Of a stretch of DNA of 64,000 bases, positions 33,975-44,017 are shown one piece after another. The notes under the pieces are model-generated. The model was not told where the DNA came from, did not search any database, and saw only the letters and a list, made by a program, of their open reading frames with translations. Made by a program: the position numbers and the translations under genes. The stretch comes from a bacterium (GTDB lineage: Bacteria; CSSED10-310; JAFGSJ01): contig JAFGSJ010000124.1 of assembly GCA_016934675.1 (NCBI GenBank), positions 1-64,000 of the forward strand. Direction: 5' to 3'. Numbering within the stretch: position 1 is the first letter of the stretch; every line of letters starts with the position of its first letter.

Positions 33975-34964
33975 TTATTCAGCTTGATGTGCAGGAGAGG
34001 TTGTTCTCTCGTTGAGCCGGTAAGCCTGACCTGACCAGGGTATGATCCAGGTATCGAGATCGCGGGCAATGGCTATCTGAGGAGTCGCTGAAACCTCAAC
34101 CTGTTCGAGGATATCGGCTATGGAATTGTAACGGGCACTTACATGGGTCAAAAGAACGTGGCGTGCACCGATCTGCTGTCCCAGGCGGTATGCTTCTCCG
34201 GCAGTCGAATGACCGCGTAAGCGTGCTTTTTCTTCCTCACCCGCGGCAAAGGTCCCTTCATATATGAGTAAATCAGTGTTTTGAGCCAAGATTAGAGCAT
34301 TTTCACAGGGACGAGTATCAGTGCAGTAGGTTATTGTCCTACCTGGAAGAGAAGGGGCCATAACCTGGTCAGGAATGATTTTCCGTCCATCGGCTAACTC
34401 GATCTCATGCCCACTCTGCAATCTTCCCCAGAACTGACCCTCAGGTATTTCCAATGCCCTGGCCCGCTCGGGATAAAATGTGCCCGGACGATCCTGCTCG
34501 ATGAGTCGGTAACCCAGACAGAAGATGCGGTGGTCCAACGGTAAACATTCAACCGAATGCTCGTTATTTATTTTCATTTTTTCCCCTGTTGTCTCATGAA
34601 TGGTAATCGGAAAACTGAAAAAGGTGTTGAGCATCTTACGGTTACTCTCGATAAACTCGCCCAAACCTGGCGGTCCGATGATCAGCAACGGTTCGACCCG
34701 ACTCTGCAGTTCCATGGACATGAGCATTCCGATTATGCCGGTAACATGGTCGCCATGCAGATGGGAAATAAAGAGTGTTTCAAGACGACTGAACCGTAAA
34801 CGCGGCTTACGAAATTGGATCTGGGTACCCTCGCCCGCATCAAACATGAATATCGAGCCCTGATGCACGATCGCCGTCGAAGGTAAACGACGTTTTAGGG
34901 TCGGAGCGGCACAACCTGTCCCCAGCATTACTACTGCTATGTCTTTTTCATTCAAATTGAGCAT
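33975..34964 (-). CDS. rnz: Ribonuclease Z (tRNase Z)
   Basis: 329 residues. Metallo-beta-lactamase-fold endonuclease that trims 3' trailers of tRNA precursors. The zinc motif SHLHGDH is at 67-73; further ligands lie in LDHR, YCTDTRPCENA and a late GHSTAGEA segment. The one recognised tRNA gene of the window lacks an encoded CCA, so its precursor would need tRNase Z. I chose ATG 34964, with GAAAG upstream; a GTG at 35003 is possible. It lies 95 bp downstream of gcvT on the same strand orientation but has its own spacing. Confidence 0.93.
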   Translation of the reverse strand: MLNLNEKDIAVVMLGTGCAAPTLKRRLPSTAIVHQGSIFMFDAGEGTQIQFRKPRLRFSRLETLFISHLHGDHVTGIIGMLMSMELQSRVEPLLIIGPPGLGEFIESNRKMLNTFFSFPITIHETTGEKMKINNEHSVECLPLDHRIFCLGYRLIEQDRPGTFYPERARALEIPEGQFWGRLQSGHEIELADGRKIIPDQVMAPSLPGRTITYCTDTRPCENALILAQNTDLLIYEGTFAAGEEEKARLRGHSTAGEAYRLGQQIGARHVLLTHVSARYNSIADILEQVEVSATPQIAIARDLDTWIIPWSGQAYRLNERTTSPAHQAE

Positions 34965-35110
34965 GTCAGCACTTTCTGTTCGATTATATACATAGTAGTG
35001 CACCTGATGACATGATCAACCCACACACTCGATAAACCAATCAATCATGAGACGGGCATATTGACGGCGATACATCTTCGGGCTAGGAAAAGAGGAAGTG
35101 GAGGTATTCG

Positions 35111-36727
35111 GTGCAATCAGTCCAGCTATTTCTGAACAATGAACTCGGGCTCTTATTTTCAATTCTTGCGTGCGGTTGTCTACTGGGAAAGATCGCCATC
35201 AATAAAATTGAACTCAGTGCTTCTGGCGGCGTTCTCTTTGTTGCACTCTTTTTGGGGCATTACGGCTATCTTCTGCCTGATACGGTCAGTACTATCGGCT
35301 TCGCCCTGTTCATTTATGCCATCGGTTTTGGGGCTGGTCCCCGTTTCTTGCAAGCATTTCGACGGAACGGGATCAAATACGCACTAGTCGCCCTCTTCGT
35401 GGTCATAATTGCCGCAGTGACTGCCTTGTGTTGTGCCGAAATTTTCCATTTTCCGCGTGTTTTTCTACCGGGTATCCTGGCCGGAGCTTTGACTCAGACC
35501 TCGACCCTGGCAGCTGCGTATGAAGTGACCCGTGACCCCTTACTTTCAGTCAGTTATGGAATCACCTATCCCTTCGGGCTGATCGGAATGCTGATACTGA
35601 TCAGAATTCTACCCCAACTTTTGGGCATCGATTTGAAACAGGAAGCTGCCCAACTGGACGTCAATCCGGCAGAAGATGACCTGGAAAACGGCATGTCCCC
35701 AAACTCGAGTCCTCTTGTCCGAGCTTATGTGATCCGCGAGTCCGACTGGGTCGGTAAAACACTTCGAGAGCTTGATTTCCGCAATAAAACCGGACTCATT
35801 ATTCTGAGCATCAGACGCAATCTTGAATTTTTCCAGGCCTTGTGCGAAACGAGTCTGGAACTGGGTGATCATATTTTAGTCGAAGGTCCCCTGAATAATC
35901 ATCTTGCTTTTAGCCAACAGATCGGCCCGGAAATTTTCGACGATTCGCTGTTGACACCCCATTCAGCGTCAGCACGGGTCGTGATCAATCGCAAACAAGT
36001 ACTGAATAAATCGATCAGGGAACTGGGCCTGCCTCAGTTTTTTCATGTTTTTATCTCCCGTTTTCAAAGGGGCAGTATAGACCTCGAGGTCAATCCCGAT
36101 CTTATGTTGGAACGCGGTGATATAGTCACGATCAATGGCCCTGAAAATGGTGTAAAAAATGCCACACACTTTCTTGGGCGTGAAGAACACAAAATATTCG
36201 AAACGGATATACTCACCTTCAGTGCTGGACTCTTCCTGGGAATTATTCTGGGTCAAATCCGCTGGCCCCTGATCAATACCTCAATCGGAAATGCTGGTGG
36301 CTTGCTGTTTATGGGCATTCTTCTGGGCCATCTTCGCAATTTCGGGCCCTTTTCCGGACGCGTGCCCGTAGCAGCCCGCTATGTCCTGCAGGAATTGGGA
36401 CTGCTCCTTTTCCTGGCGGGCATCGGCACAAAAGCAGGGCAAGGGCTGCTCGAACACCTTTTCAATAAAGGTTTCAGTATCTTTCTCAGTGGTGTGCTCG
36501 TTACCAGTATTACCTTGATCGCTACGATACTTTTTTGCCGGTTGCTGATGCGCTTCGACTGGAATACCAGTTTCGGCGCCACGACCGGCGGGGTGACCTC
36601 GACTGTCGCCTTGAAAATCATTACCGAGGAGGCCGATTCCGGTTATCCCATTCTCGGCTATGCCGGAGTCTACGCCTTTGCCAATATTCTCCTGACCATG
36701 TTAGGCCAGATTATCCTCCTGTGCTGA
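35111..36727 (+). CDS. AspT/YidE-type transporter with two RCK_C (TrkA-C) domains
   Basis: 538 residues. Two homologous membrane halves (about 1-185 and 375-538, five to six helices each) flank two RCK_C regulatory domains (about 196-270 and 283-355). This is the layout of the aspartate:alanine exchanger family. The conserved GALTQTSTLAAA and GATTGGVTSTVAL loops near the re-entrant region are present in each half. The substrate is unknown; RCK_C domains suggest gating by a small ligand. The start is GTG, supported by GGAGG 7 nt upstream. Confidence 0.85.
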   Translation: MQSVQLFLNNELGLLFSILACGCLLGKIAINKIELSASGGVLFVALFLGHYGYLLPDTVSTIGFALFIYAIGFGAGPRFLQAFRRNGIKYALVALFVVIIAAVTALCCAEIFHFPRVFLPGILAGALTQTSTLAAAYEVTRDPLLSVSYGITYPFGLIGMLILIRILPQLLGIDLKQEAAQLDVNPAEDDLENGMSPNSSPLVRAYVIRESDWVGKTLRELDFRNKTGLIILSIRRNLEFFQALCETSLELGDHILVEGPLNNHLAFSQQIGPEIFDDSLLTPHSASARVVINRKQVLNKSIRELGLPQFFHVFISRFQRGSIDLEVNPDLMLERGDIVTINGPENGVKNATHFLGREEHKIFETDILTFSAGLFLGIILGQIRWPLINTSIGNAGGLLFMGILLGHLRNFGPFSGRVPVAARYVLQELGLLLFLAGIGTKAGQGLLEHLFNKGFSIFLSGVLVTSITLIATILFCRLLMRFDWNTSFGATTGGVTSTVALKIITEEADSGYPILGYAGVYAFANILLTMLGQIILLC

Positions 36728-36729
36728 GG

Positions 36730-36766
36730 TCCAAACACTGTCTCATTACAAATGACAGTGTTCGGA
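36730..36766 (+). terminator. Hairpin after the transporter gene
   Basis: TCCAAACACTGTC (36730-36742) pairs with GACAGTGTTCGGA (36754-36766) with one mismatch and an 11-base loop. It starts 2 bp after the stop. There is no T-tract, so termination efficiency is doubtful. Confidence 0.45.
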
Positions 36767-36901
36767 CTAATAAAGCAGGGCTTTTACATATCGGGATTTT
36801 CACCGCTTCTTTAACTTTATCTGCTGGTACACTAATTTATAGATTTATCGAGCTGGTCCCGATGTTTTGTAGGAAGGCCTGTTGAAAGTACAGAGATTCA
36901 T

Positions 36902-39900
36902 ATGACTTCATTGGTCATCAATAAACGTTACAAGGTACTCAGAAAAATCGGCGAAGGCGGTATGGGCTATGTGCTGTTAGCCGAAGATATTCTGGTCCCG
37001 GGCAGACAATGCGCGCTCAAGACGCTCAAGCAGCAGCAATTGAATGAGCGTCACATCCAGTCTTTCCGCACCGAATTCGAATTAATAGCCCGACTCAAGC
37101 ACCCTAATCTGATCAATATCTATGATTTCGGGCACGATCAGAAAAAAAACATGTATTATCTGGCCATGGAATACCTCAAAGGATTAACGCTCAAGGATTA
37201 CCTTCTCGAGATGACTGTTTTGTCTCCGGCCCGGGCCCTGGATATTCTGGTCGAGTTAAGCCGGGCCATGGACTTTATCCATAGCCGCGGCATCCTTCAC
37301 CATGACCTTAAGCCGGCAAACATCATGTTGCTGCCATTGAATGCCCCTCAAACCTTTTCGATCAGGATTATGGATTTTGGTTTAGCCATGTTGAAGTCCA
37401 GAGTGTCCAATCAGATTGTGGGGACCTTACCTTATTGTGCCCCGGAAATGCTTGATTTCAGGGCAGACTTCCGGAGTGATATCTTTTCAATGGGGGCTTG
37501 CCTCTACGAGTTACTGACTGGTGAAACTGTGCTGAATATGCGAAACACGACCGCACTGGTTACACATTTACAGAATCGTGAGTTGTATCAAGCCCGACTT
37601 GATCAGGCCTTGATGAAGGTCGAGCGGCCTGCCGAACAACAGTTGCTGAGGTCCATGCTCGCTCACGATCCTGATCAGCGATACCCGTCCTTTTGTGCGG
37701 TCATCCAGGCAGTGAACGAGCTTTTTAATACAGAATACCCGCTGGAATTACTATCAAATTACCAGGCTTATGTGCTGGGGACAAAGTATATCGATCGTAA
37801 TCAGCTCCTGGTCAAACTCGAAAAATCGGTCCGACAGCCGGTCATGAGCCGGAAATTGAATCTGATCGCCGGTCGAAAAGGTTCGGGCAAAACCAGGCTC
37901 ATGAGCGAATTCGGGAAAAGGTGCCATTTAGATGGAGTAGCGTGTTTGCAAGGCTATAGCACTGAGCAGGGTTCCCGTACTTTCGGTCCATTTCTCGATA
38001 TTCTCAATGAAATCCTGCTGCAATCATCGATTGAACTAATCAATCAAGTCGGCCCCGAGTTGAAGAAAATCTTGCCGTTCAGCCCGGTCCTGCGCACCAT
38101 TGAACAAGCTGAAACACGCCCGCCCAGACTTGAAAGAAGTGCTTTGCTTCAAGCCATAACCACGACGATCCTGCATTATGCCCAGAGTTCCGTCGCACCT
38201 GTTGTCCTGCTACTCGATGATCTCCAGTACGCCGATGAAGCAAGTCTTGAATTGTTGAACCACCTCTTTTTTACCATTCGCCAATCAAGCCATTTTCCCA
38301 ATGTGTTTGTATTCAGCACCCTGCAATTGACTGAATCACAACAAAACTTACCCATCATTGACCAGATGCGGGCCAGGGAACGACTCGAGTTGACTGTGTT
38401 AACACCGTTTTCAGTCAATGAAGTTCAGGAATATATCGGTAATGTTTTCGGTGAAGCACAACTGGGGCCACGATTGTCTCAGGCCATAGACCGGATCCAT
38501 GAAATTACCGGAGGTATCCCCCTTCACCTGCAACAAACGGTACTCTGGCTTTTGACAAGAGGATATATTCTTCGCACAACCACAGGTTGGGATCTTGTCA
38601 AAGATTGTGTAATCAAGAATTATTCCGAGATTGAACGTCCACTGGCCGAGAAACTCGATGAAATTGGCCTGACCCTCCCTGAAAAAGAAGCCCTGGAATT
38701 ACTCGCGCTCTTAAAAAATGCTGTTACTCTCTCGGAATTTCAAATGTATCTCTCCGATCAGACCGATATCGATGCTAGCCAGTTGTTCGCCCTTCTGGAA
38801 AGACATGAAATTCTGACCAATTTCGAACGTGAGAACCAGTTATACTGGCACTTTAATCAGCCTGAACATGCCTTCTCATTGGAAAAAGCCATGCCCGCAC
38901 ATCGGAAAAAACAGAACCATGCTCTGATTGCCTCGACACTGATACAAAGGGAACATTCCGGTCTTATTGTTTCTCCTGAAACCATAGTATACCATCTCTT
39001 ACGTGGTCAGCTCGACGAACTGAGCGTCGTTTATCTCGAAAAAGCTGCTCAACACTTTCGGGCAACATATGCCAATGAAAAAGCAATTTACTATTACACG
39101 CTCCTCGGCGAATATCTGCACGAACCAGCCAGAAAGATCGAGATTCTGCTTGAAAAAGCCGAGTTGCTCCAACAGACCGGTCAATGGCCCCTCGCCCGGG
39201 AAACACTAAATCTTGCATTTGAATCGGCCGAAAGAATAAATAACACTCAATTGAGAGCTGAAGTCTGTGCGGCCCTGGGCGATCTCTTGCGGATGATGGG
39301 CGAATACCAGCCCAGCCTGGACCTGCTGCTCAGGGCCCGGAACTTGTTCGGCCAAGCCGATTCTGAGTCAGGTGTTCGATTGACTCTTGGCAAGATCGGT
39401 CTGATTTATTATCACCTCGGAGACTATAATCTGGCCATGGATCATTATGAGCAATGGTTATCCGCGGCACAAGCAGCCGGAGACTTGAAATCTGTGGCTC
39501 AAGCCCACGGCAATATGGGTCTGATCTATTGGCACCTGGCTGATTACCAGAAGGCTGAGCAATGTTATCAGGCTCAACTCGAAATCGCCCACAATTTCAA
39601 TGACGATATCGATATTCTGATCGCCACCGGCAATATGGGCAGTCTGTTCCTCGAACGAAAAGAATTTGACCGGGCCCGGGATTGTTTTCAACAATGCGCA
39701 CTTTTAGCCGAAAAATCTGGTGATAAACGCTATATCAGTCACATCGTGGCTAATATGGGCATTCTCGCCTATCAAACCGGAAATTATCAAAAAGCCATGC
39801 AGTATTATCAACGCCAACTCGCCATAGCTGAGGAATTGAACGATAAAAACGCAATGAACCAGGCCGTTGGGAATATCGGCGTGATTCATTTGGAAACTGG

Positions 39901-42364
39901 AAATTATACCCAAGCCCTGGAATGCTTCGAACATAAATTACGCATCGTCGAAGAACAGGGCGATAAGAAAAGGATCAGCATCGTTTTTTCGAGCCTGGGT
40001 GACCTCTTCACCCGCAAAAAGCAATTCGATCTCGCTGAAACGTATTATGACCAGGCCATCGAGCTCGGAGAAAAACTCAGCATCAAATTTTATCTGTGCA
40101 GCTATTATTATCAAATGGCAGAATTGATGTTTGTTCAAGAACAATATCAACGTTGCCTGCCACTCCTTGAGCAGGCAGAAAAAATGGCTTCTCTCGTCAA
40201 TAATGCCGATATTCTTTTTCGAACCAGACTTCTGAGAATAAAAATCGAACTGATGGAAAACCCTGTTTCCAAAGCTGTCCGAAAAAAAAGTCTGAATCAA
40301 CTCAACAAGCTACTGGAGCAGTACAAGTCCGATGAAACCCAGGCTGAAACCATGTTCGTCCTGTCAGATCTATCCGGTGACCTCGAACAAGCTCAGCATG
40401 CCCTGGCACTCTATGAAAAGCTATATCAACAGGCACCCAGGATCGAATACAAACAAAAAATCATTACTCTTCAGGAGACTATTGCCCGATTGAGTTTGAG
40501 TATTGGTGCCACTCCCCAGGCAGGACCCTCTCCTGATATCGTACAGGTGCAAAACCGAACCGATTTTGATTCAAGACTGTTCAGTGCGGACCAATTGTTG
40601 GCACCACCACTATCAGAGACCAGGCAGCAACTGCGACAACACATTGATACATTGTACCGGCGACTTGCTCGAGACAGCAATATTACCAGCATAATACATA
40701 CAATTGCTGCCTTCTTCAAAGACCTCAGTCAGGCCCGTTTTTGTACAGTCGTCCTGCTCAACGATAAGGCTGAACTCGATAAAACGGTTGCACTCGGTCA
40801 GGGTGGCGGCTTCATAAATCAGGAAACCGATTTTATTGTCCGGGCTTTCGATGAACTGAAACAAACCTGTCAACCCTATTTCTTTATCAACCATGACTAT
40901 ATCCGACTGATGCAGCGCTATGAGACCAGCTGCACTGGAAACGGCATGATCGGCCTCATTCCTATTCTTGGATGGGGAGAAACAGTTTTACGGGGAGCCG
41001 TTTTCTTCGAAGGCGATTATCACCAGCCCTTTTTCAATGAAATCCAACCTCATTACCTCCAGGAAATTGTCCGTGAAATCTCGAATATAGTCAATACTGT
41101 TCTACAATTCGACCAGAAAAAACAAGAAGGTGTCGATTCAGCCCGATTGACTGAGATTGGGAAAATGATCTCCTCGACACTCGAACTGGACCAATTGCTC
41201 AATCTCATTGTCGAAGCGGCAATCAAGTTGACCAATTCAGAACGGGGCTTCATTATGCTCAAGGAAACACAAGCCAAACTGAGTTTCCGGATTGCCCGTA
41301 ATTACCGGCAACAAATCCTCGAAGAAAGTGATTTTGAGATCAGTCGCAGCATCGCCGGGGAAGTCGCCCGGTCGGGCCATCCCGTTCTGAAAGCTGATAT
41401 TGCCGGCACTGAGCACTTTATTCCAACTGACAGTATTCTCAAACTCCAACTGAAATCCATCCTGTGCGTTCCTCTCACTGTGGGCGATCGAATTCTGGGA
41501 GTGCTGTATGCCGATAACTCGATCACCAAATCCAATTTCACCGAATATGACCTGAACCTGCTGACCATGCTCTCCTCTCAGGCTGCAATCGCCATCGAAA
41601 ATGCCCTGCTCTATGAACATGTCCAGAAAACACATCAAGCCCTGATGACACTCGATCAGATGAAAACCAAGTTCATCAACCTGGCTTCTCATGAACTCAG
41701 AACACCCATGACCGTTATTCTGGGTTATCTCGGTTTCCTGGCCCGGGCACAAAAGCCCCCGATCAACCAGTCAGAGATTATCCAGATCCTTCGAGATAAA
41801 GTAGCCAAACTCAATTCAATAGTGGATAACATTCTGTCATTGTCACAATTGAACACGCCGGAATACCCACTCGACCTTCAGACCAATTCTCTGAACATGC
41901 TTGTCCGTGAAATTGTCCGAGATGTCCAACCCTTTACCGAAAAAAGAAATCAGCGAGTCATTTGTAACCTGCCTGCACAAGATATTACGGTTGCTATCGA
42001 CCTGCCCCTCATCTGGCAGGCTTTGACCAATATCATCTTGAATGCCATCCGTTTTACGGAAAACGGCGGGACTATCACAATCGAAGCTCAACCCGGCGAG
42101 ACATTCGTTGAAATCAAAGTCAGCGATACCGGAATCGGAATTCCCGAGGAAGAATTCGAGCATATCTTCGAGAGTTTCTACGAAGTCGGCGATGTCTGCT
42201 ATCATCGCTCCGGTGATGTCGAATTCAAAGCCGGCGGACTCGGCGTCGGCCTGACCATCGCCAAACATGCTGTCGAGTTACATGGTGGACGCATCTGGGT
42301 CCGGAGCGAAGTTGGCAAAGGCAGCACTTTCAGTTTTACCATTCCCGCAGGAGCAACTGTCTAG
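36902..42364 (+). CDS. Giant hybrid Ser/Thr kinase - AAA ATPase - TPR - GAF - histidine kinase
   Basis: 1,820 residues with no membrane segment. Order: a Hanks-type kinase (about 1-280: glycine loop GEGGMG, Lys40, HHDLKPAN with Asp135, MDFG); a PknK/MalT-like AAA ATPase (about 300-620, Walker A GRKGSGKT at 324-331, Walker B LLLDDLQYADE); about ten TPRs (about 690-1190); a first GAF (about 1245-1390); a second GAF (about 1415-1575); a HisKA helix with phospho-acceptor His1597 in SHELRTP; and an HATPase_c domain with NAIRFT, DTGIGIP and GLGVGLTIAKHA. It therefore joins two phosphorylation chemistries in one chain, as in Anabaena HstK-type proteins. The catalytic loop is non-RD (His before Asp). 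No receiver domain or response regulator is encoded in the window. Signals are probably cytoplasmic ligands bound by GAF or TPR parts. Confidence 0.9.
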   Translation: MTSLVINKRYKVLRKIGEGGMGYVLLAEDILVPGRQCALKTLKQQQLNERHIQSFRTEFELIARLKHPNLINIYDFGHDQKKNMYYLAMEYLKGLTLKDYLLEMTVLSPARALDILVELSRAMDFIHSRGILHHDLKPANIMLLPLNAPQTFSIRIMDFGLAMLKSRVSNQIVGTLPYCAPEMLDFRADFRSDIFSMGACLYELLTGETVLNMRNTTALVTHLQNRELYQARLDQALMKVERPAEQQLLRSMLAHDPDQRYPSFCAVIQAVNELFNTEYPLELLSNYQAYVLGTKYIDRNQLLVKLEKSVRQPVMSRKLNLIAGRKGSGKTRLMSEFGKRCHLDGVACLQGYSTEQGSRTFGPFLDILNEILLQSSIELINQVGPELKKILPFSPVLRTIEQAETRPPRLERSALLQAITTTILHYAQSSVAPVVLLLDDLQYADEASLELLNHLFFTIRQSSHFPNVFVFSTLQLTESQQNLPIIDQMRARERLELTVLTPFSVNEVQEYIGNVFGEAQLGPRLSQAIDRIHEITGGIPLHLQQTVLWLLTRGYILRTTTGWDLVKDCVIKNYSEIERPLAEKLDEIGLTLPEKEALELLALLKNAVTLSEFQMYLSDQTDIDASQLFALLERHEILTNFERENQLYWHFNQPEHAFSLEKAMPAHRKKQNHALIASTLIQREHSGLIVSPETIVYHLLRGQLDELSVVYLEKAAQHFRATYANEKAIYYYTLLGEYLHEPARKIEILLEKAELLQQTGQWPLARETLNLAFESAERINNTQLRAEVCAALGDLLRMMGEYQPSLDLLLRARNLFGQADSESGVRLTLGKIGLIYYHLGDYNLAMDHYEQWLSAAQAAGDLKSVAQAHGNMGLIYWHLADYQKAEQCYQAQLEIAHNFNDDIDILIATGNMGSLFLERKEFDRARDCFQQCALLAEKSGDKRYISHIVANMGILAYQTGNYQKAMQYYQRQLAIAEELNDKNAMNQAVGNIGVIHLETGNYTQALECFEHKLRIVEEQGDKKRISIVFSSLGDLFTRKKQFDLAETYYDQAIELGEKLSIKFYLCSYYYQMAELMFVQEQYQRCLPLLEQAEKMASLVNNADILFRTRLLRIKIELMENPVSKAVRKKSLNQLNKLLEQYKSDETQAETMFVLSDLSGDLEQAQHALALYEKLYQQAPRIEYKQKIITLQETIARLSLSIGATPQAGPSPDIVQVQNRTDFDSRLFSADQLLAPPLSETRQQLRQHIDTLYRRLARDSNITSIIHTIAAFFKDLSQARFCTVVLLNDKAELDKTVALGQGGGFINQETDFIVRAFDELKQTCQPYFFINHDYIRLMQRYETSCTGNGMIGLIPILGWGETVLRGAVFFEGDYHQPFFNEIQPHYLQEIVREISNIVNTVLQFDQKKQEGVDSARLTEIGKMISSTLELDQLLNLIVEAAIKLTNSERGFIMLKETQAKLSFRIARNYRQQILEESDFEISRSIAGEVARSGHPVLKADIAGTEHFIPTDSILKLQLKSILCVPLTVGDRILGVLYADNSITKSNFTEYDLNLLTMLSSQAAIAIENALLYEHVQKTHQALMTLDQMKTKFINLASHELRTPMTVILGYLGFLARAQKPPINQSEIIQILRDKVAKLNSIVDNILSLSQLNTPEYPLDLQTNSLNMLVREIVRDVQPFTEKRNQRVICNLPAQDITVAIDLPLIWQALTNIILNAIRFTENGGTITIEAQPGETFVEIKVSDTGIGIPEEEFEHIFESFYEVGDVCYHRSGDVEFKAGGLGVGLTIAKHAVELHGGRIWVRSEVGKGSTFSFTIPAGATV

Positions 42365-42418
42365 CCCTTTCAGACCAGCCCTGATAGTTACACAGTTTCT
42401 ACCAGCATTATACTCTTC

Positions 42419-43225
42419 TCAGCGATGGACTGTCCTGAATTCAGCCTCACGCAAGCGATTGTCGATCTCACGCAGCCGCTCGTTTAACCGCAGAATGCGA
42501 TTTTCGATACTTGATTTTTCTGCTACCAGCACGCCGATCTCGTCCTCAGACTGCTTCCTGATCTTGAACCTCTCTTTGACCATGGCCGGCGTCTCGCCCT
42601 GCATGAAAGCATTCTGGGCCTTCATCCGCTGGTCCTGGTCTGATATGCTGGCCAGGGTCCGCATGTTATCATAACCAAGTGTCGGCTCGATCTCATATAA
42701 ATGGGCCCTGATCATGCTCTGAGCACTATCACGCGGTATTCGCACGATCCGATCAAGATAATCGGCAAAACTGACCTCTTTCTCGCTACATAATTCCTGG
42801 GCCTCGATCAAGGTCTTCCCGAACTCCCGTATGAGATTGCCATTACCAGTCAGAAACTCTCGCTTGATCCGGGCAGTCAAACTGATAAATGCGGGATCAG
42901 CCTCGAATATGTTCGTATAAATGCCCAATTCCTCAGCTTTGAACAATAACCGGTGAAAAATACTCCAATACTTGGTTGTGTGTGAACGACTGGTTATTGG
43001 TAAAGCGGATTCCACACAATGAATATGATGAGCATACTCGTGAATCGCCGTATACATCAAGGCATTGTCACTCTTGAAATTCTGATTGTGAATGATGATT
43101 TCATGCCGCTCGGGATGATAAACACCATTGGCCCGAGCACTCGCCTTACCTGAAAATATGACACTGAAATCATGTTTCGTTACTTTTAATTGCAGTAAAT
43201 TCTGCTTGACCTGGTCCTGATTCAT
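42419..43225 (-). CDS. Protein with HEXXH zinc-site motif and C-terminal coiled coil
   Basis: 268 residues, no export signal. HEYAHH at 62-67 gives an HEXXH motif like gluzincin metallopeptidases or SprT-like domains; the third ligand is not evident. The preceding strand contains ERHEIIIHNQNF. The C-terminal 80 residues are charged and heptad-like, ending in RLREIDNRLREAEF. I do not recognise the family. AGGTG precedes the ATG. It stands opposite the giant kinase gene, tail to tail. Confidence 0.65.
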   Translation of the reverse strand: MNQDQVKQNLLQLKVTKHDFSVIFSGKASARANGVYHPERHEIIIHNQNFKSDNALMYTAIHEYAHHIHCVESALPITSRSHTTKYWSIFHRLLFKAEELGIYTNIFEADPAFISLTARIKREFLTGNGNLIREFGKTLIEAQELCSEKEVSFADYLDRIVRIPRDSAQSMIRAHLYEIEPTLGYDNMRTLASISDQDQRMKAQNAFMQGETPAMVKERFKIRKQSEDEIGVLVAEKSSIENRILRLNERLREIDNRLREAEFRTVHR

Positions 43226-43488
43226 GTGTTCACCTGTTCATGAAAATGTTCCGTTGTTTTTCCTTCATGGCCTTCGCACTCGAAGTTTGAAGACAAATCC
43301 TACGCTCGGGGCATAGTCCTGAAACACCCAGCAACAATATCGTTTCATCATGCCACTGTCAACCCCCGTTTCTCATGTCGAATTTCCAGGAACTTATTGA
43401 CATTATCCTGAAAAAAGCGTATAATTTTATAAACTTTTGACCGAAATGCCGTGAAATGGTCGCGATACCACCATTCTGAAGATCGTGC

Positions 43489-43764
43489 ATGAAAAGAAAA
43501 CTCAAATTCCTGCTCTCCTTAACCGCCATAACCGGGGCCCTGTTCTATGTGGTTTTCCTGAGTGAAGACAGTCTCTTTCACTTACTCGAACTGAAACATT
43601 CCGAGAAAGCACTTGAACAGGAAATCGTCACCCTGACCCGGGAAACGAACCGCTTGATCAATGATATCCAGAACATTAGAAACGACAACTTTTTTGTCGA
43701 AAAAGTCGCCCGCGAAGAACTGGGTTTGATCAAGGATGGCGAAGTTATTATCCTCTTCCAGTAA
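43489..43764 (+). CDS. ftsB: FtsB/DivIC-family cell-division protein
   Basis: 91 residues: a short basic N-terminus, one membrane helix (about 6-25), a coiled coil (about 33-68), and the family tail FFVEKVAREELGLIKDGEVI. FtsB forms a septal complex with FtsL and FtsQ that activates septal peptidoglycan synthesis. The size and layout match the family exactly. It is not in a division operon here; the next feature is a tRNA gene. Confidence 0.88.
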   Translation: MKRKLKFLLSLTAITGALFYVVFLSEDSLFHLLELKHSEKALEQEIVTLTRETNRLINDIQNIRNDNFFVEKVAREELGLIKDGEVIILFQ

Positions 43765-43772
43765 ATCGGGGC

Positions 43773-43801
43773 TTGACAAACACCTCCTGACATACTATCA
43801 C
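43773..43801 (+). promoter_or_regulatory. Promoter of the initiator tRNA gene
   Basis: TTGACA (43773-43778), 17-bp spacer, TATCAC (43796-43801), about 50 bp before the mature tRNA 5' end. Confidence 0.55.
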
Positions 43802-43854
43802 TCACACTGATTTTAAATAGAAATATCTCTGTTTGATAATCACATCGCTTATGA

Positions 43855-43928
<74 letters not shown>

Positions 43929-43990
43929 TTTTTTATGCGCAGAAACGGTTCGTCCCTCTTCGCTTATGGCAAGCTACGACGCGAGTAAAC

Positions 43991-44017
43991 AATCCGGCCC
44001 CCGCTATTTTTTATGCG
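43991..44017. repeat. 27-bp repeat of tRNA-fMet 3' end, copy 2
   Basis: Exact second copy, 78 bp downstream of the first. It is not part of a second tRNA: the 51 bp before it cannot fold as one. From here on the gene content is accessory. Confidence 0.75.

Noticed and set aside
43940-44017. A second tRNA gene after tRNA-fMet
   Set aside because: Only the last 16 nt of a tRNA are present; the preceding bases form no D or anticodon stem.
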